Below, in pieces: positions 34,310 through 64,000 of a DNA stretch of 64,000 nucleotides. Both the position numbers and the translations under genes were made by a program. This stretch comes from Hydractinia symbiolongicarpus (taxonomy: Eukaryota; Cnidaria; Hydrozoa; Anthoathecata; Hydractiniidae). The stretch is taken from contig NC_079885.1 in the NCBI RefSeq assembly GCF_029227915.1, forward strand, positions 6,944,001 through 7,008,000, written 5' to 3'. The stretch's first letter is position 1; each line of letters opens with the position of its first letter. Under the pieces are notes generated by a model. That model ran no database searches, was not told where the DNA came from, and saw nothing but the letters and a program-made list of their open reading frames with translations.

Positions 34310-34767
34310 AGCTTTCTGTGCAATGGGTAAATTTTGGTTTCATATTATTTATACTAATCTGAATTATTGAACCATAGTTTCTGATGACTATCAGTGAAAT
34401 TATTATTTTGACAAAAAAGACAAACTTTTTTAGTTTGCAAGACATCTTGAACGTCAAGACATCTTCAGTTAATTTAAAATATGCACAAGTCTATTTTATA
34501 AGCTTTTATTACACTAAACAGCATTAAAATGTTACTATAGCAATAATTAGAAAAAATATCACTATTATAAAATAACCAGGGTAAAACAAAATGCCTATGT
34601 GAACAAAATAATTAAAATGAATTAATCAAAAAACTGTGAATAACAAAATTAAATTAACTGAAGATGTCTTCCAAACTAAAAAAGTTTTTTTTTTTTGTCA
34701 AAATAATAATCTGAATTAAAAAAAATAGTCGAACATCCCAAGTCTATTTCCCATTGCATAGACAGCT
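34310..34767. mobile_element. Foldback/MITE-like palindromic element, ~458 bp
   Basis: The ends AGCTTTCTGTGCAATGGG and CCCATTGCATAGACAGCT are inverted near-copies. Further in, ATTATTTTGACAAAAAAGAC and GACATCTTCAGTTAATTT pair with inverted partners near 34655-34712. The arms are long and imperfect and no ORF is inside. Confidence 0.75.
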
Positions 34768-35053
34768 TTGAGAGTTAGTAAACACACTTTGAGTAATGCA
34801 TCTACAAAACCTGAAGCTGTTGTTGCAAGAAAGTCCACATATGAAACAGTTAGAAGAAGCAATGGTGCAAGGAGAATAATGCAATGGGTCGAGCAGCATT
34901 GAAAATTGGCCTTTTCCCATTAATAAAATACTGTGAAAACATAAACCAACGCTTAGATGGTAACATAATCAATAACCAAGAAAGGATTTGCATTCCTAAA
35001 GAATAAAAACAGGTAAGCAGTCAATAAAAAAAATTTGGAGAAACTTATATTAG

Positions 35054-36047
35054 ATGTGTTGCGTATTCGAAAATTTACAAATAAAAAGATGGTTGGAGGA
35101 AGAAAATGCCATAGGAATCATAGATGAGCTACATAGAAAAAGAATCATCATAACTGGAATACCTGGTGTCATGACCATGCAAAGAGTCAAACCAAGGCTG
35201 TCAAAAGAAAACATCAGAGTCACCCAAATACATGGTTCAATGAAAGCCGAAAATGTGATAAATGTTACAAAAAAATTATGGAGAAAAAAAAGCTAAACAA
35301 AAGCAAGAAACTATAGAAAAGAAAGAAGAAACAAACAAAGATTCTTCAGATGCTCAAGAAATCAGACTCAGAAAATCAGAATTGTGATGCAGTTGAATAC
35401 AAGCAATGTCCTGACTGTCTTCAAGTTATGAAATCTGTATGTACTATAATCCAGGTGTAAAGTTGATGGCATGAAGCCTACAATGATCTTACCTGCAGCA
35501 ATCACTGCAAAGGTACCAAGATGTCTGTTTCCTGTAGAAAAAAATGGTTCCGATAGTGAAGAAAGTGATTACTCAAATGATTCCAGTAAAGATGATGATG
35601 CCTTAGAAGATGATGATGATGATGATGCCATTGCCATAGATGATGATGGTGATACCATGGAAAATGAAGAGTTGGGACCTAAAGGGAAGTTTAAAAAGAC
35701 TTGGGAATCGCTTATTTCTCCCAACAAAGTAGAAGACTTAGTAGGAACATGGTATGGTGTCATTTACGAATCGAAGCACTGTAGCATGTTATTTGTTAGA
35801 AAAATCCTTCAAGGTTTTTTATATGATGACGAAGGACCAGTTAAATCTATAGAAATTAATTGCATGACACCCAAAATTGGATCTGGTCAATCTGAGAAGA
35901 CACCCCTGCCCACTGTTCTGATGTATCATCTTTTCAGTTAACTGATGTAATTTTTGGTCCTTTGAATGTAGTTCCACTGAAGGGAAACAAATTTGATATT
36001 TCCGAATACAAAAAGTTGTTAAACATTTCAACATTGTTAAGAACATA
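35054..36047 (+). pseudogene. Broken ORF of unknown, probably transposon-derived protein
   Basis: Open pieces at 35054-35293 and 35471-35938 read in protein-like fashion. The second begins with a Ser/Asp-rich acidic stretch (long Asp run near 35595-35655), then GKFKKTWESLISPNKVEDLV, a hydrophobic-core segment, and an out-of-frame continuation to about 36047. Frame changes near 35290 and 35915 show decay. I recognise the general look of repeat-derived cnidarian proteins but cannot name a family. It lies in NSMAF intron 1 next to the foldback element. Confidence 0.45.
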
Positions 36048-37206
36048 GAGAGACATGACAATTTATACTTTTATTGATGTATTAAGTGTGTTTGGATACA
36101 TTCTTGATCTTTATTACCAAGCAGAGTTGTTGTTTTCAATTTATGTCATTTTTTTCCAAATACACCCCAAAAACCACATAGAGACTTCCCAATTTTGATT
36201 ATGCAACTTCCAGAAAATAGACTTAAGAATACATAACAGGTTATTGCTTTCCTTTCATGTTTATGTACTATAATAACTCTTATTTGCAAACTCAGTCTGA
36301 AAGACTCAGGGTTAATTTCCCAAAAAATCGAGATTTCAAAATTAAAATTTTGTCTTTCAGAAGCTGTATTTTTTTTTCAAAGTGTCGATTTTGGACATTT
36401 TCCATGTTGCCTAATCTCTTGTGGTTAAAAATAAACCAATATGCAGCCATCTGGACATGTTCCCTTCTTTTAATTCTACATTTTCTAAAAGTGTGGTTTT
36501 TGGGGTTCCTTGGTCTTCGGAGTGCATCCATCTGTAGGCTATCAACATGATTTTTCCTAGAGTCCAGGGTTTGCCAGAGCATTCTGGTGGGTTTTTGGGA
36601 ATTTTATTAGATTCCCTTCTAATGCTAATCTGATGTCCAGTCTAATTAAGCCAACAACAATGTTTGTTTGATAGGAAACTTCTCTTTCTGATTCTGCTGT
36701 TCCTGGTAATTGTATTTGTGTGTTTGTGTATAGTAAATACTTTGCTTTAGTATAATATACAACTAATAAAATTGAAAAAATGGAGAATAAAATAAAATAT
36801 TTTTGGAAAAACAATTCAAGTTATATATCAACAGAACGGTATTTATTTATATTATGTGAACTTTAAACTCCATGCTTGAAAGCATGTTAATCTAATCAAC
36901 AGTTGTTGCTCCATGTGTCATTAGTTTACCAAATACAATACAATTGTGGGACTGGTCCAATAATGTTTCCTTTTTTTACCTTTTTTGCTTTTTTGTTGAT
37001 ATTTTGGCAAGCCTTGTAAATTGACAGGATGTTTGTTTTATATTGTAAATGTTAATAATAAGACTTTTGGTTTGTGCTGAATTTAAGCAACACCATCAAT
37101 TTCTATTTGCATTTTTGTATGTTACTCTAAAATTGTGTTTTTATGAATGTCTTTAAAAGTGTCTGTTTATTATAAACAAAGTTCTATATATCTCTTTCTG
37201 TTTCAG

Positions 37207-63655
<26,449 letters not shown>

Positions 63656-64000
63656 GTAAGCGATATTTAGTCTATTGATAGAGTTATGGAATTAAATTCT
63701 GCCCCCTGACTTTAACTATTTAAGATACATGTAGAGATGTGCGGCAACTCGATTATCAGGGGGTATGTACACTAGTAATGTAATGCCTTAAAATTTAACC
63801 TGCAGTAAGTAGAAGCAACGAATGTATCAACTGGTACACGCTTTTCTTGTGTAAGAATATGCTTTATAAGAATATAAGGCTGGGATTTTGGTAAAAAACA
63901 ATAGATCTATTGAGCGTAGAACAGTAGAGAAATGTGCACAAGCAATCGAAATGACACGTTTGGCGTGTGGAATAAACTCGCGGGTGCTCGATAAAAATAA
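63656..64000. other. NSMAF: NSMAF intron, continuing off the window
   Basis: Starts with donor GTAAGC. No further exon or element is seen. Confidence 0.5.

Noticed and set aside
34378-34402. CTGATGA...TGAAA resembling a hammerhead ribozyme core
   Set aside because: Stem II would be only about two pairs, and no matching stem I/III with a cleavage triplet is present.

Overview
This is eukaryotic nuclear DNA from an animal. The genes are split by introns with GT/AG junctions, the sequence is AT-rich, and it carries SINEs, short inverted-repeat elements and satellites. An NSMAF (FAN) orthologue and a rhodopsin-class receptor show it is metazoan. The mix of animal-type CACTA transposase, protein-primed polymerase remnant and fish/cnidarian-like deaminase domain suggests a cnidarian, probably a medusozoan. 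That placement is inference; no species-diagnostic sequence is visible.

Layout. (1) 1-10 kb: a transposon-rich block. A two-exon protein kinase with a basic/coiled-coil N-terminus (minus strand) is followed upstream by a six-exon, fully open CACTA (EnSpm-type) transposase gene (minus strand). A seven-exon gene of unknown function runs divergently from it on the plus strand. The block ends in tandem TCGTATAC-rich repeats that look like a CACTA subterminal region. Intron 1 of the transposase holds a pogo/Tigger-like element, which itself holds a tRNA-derived SINE. (2) 10-14.4 kb: AT-rich DNA with a 30-bp minisatellite and a TGACGTCA-bearing degenerate repeat. (3) 14.5-15.8 kb: a major-facilitator transporter gene. 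(4) 16.5-20.3 kb: tandem ~123-bp repeats and three diverged copies of a larger unit. (5) 24.2-25.3 kb: a secreted protein with the zinc motifs of the cytidine-deaminase fold (minus strand). (6) 26.1-31.7 kb: a visibly GC-richer, compact, intron-poor island on the minus strand. It holds a decayed protein-primed family-B DNA polymerase, a SAP-like protein, two small membrane proteins and a zinc-ribbon protein, and is a Polinton/virus-like remnant. (7) 32.8-63.7 kb: the NSMAF gene, about 33 exons, running off the right edge. Its domain order is PH/GRAM, BEACH, WD40. Its largest visible intron (8.3 kb) contains a complete two-exon class A GPCR gene on the opposite strand.

Exon boundaries were read by eye from splice signals, reading phase and protein similarity. 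Phases close perfectly for the kinase, transposase, divergent gene, GPCR and NSMAF, with one exception: NSMAF appears to lack one base in exon 3.
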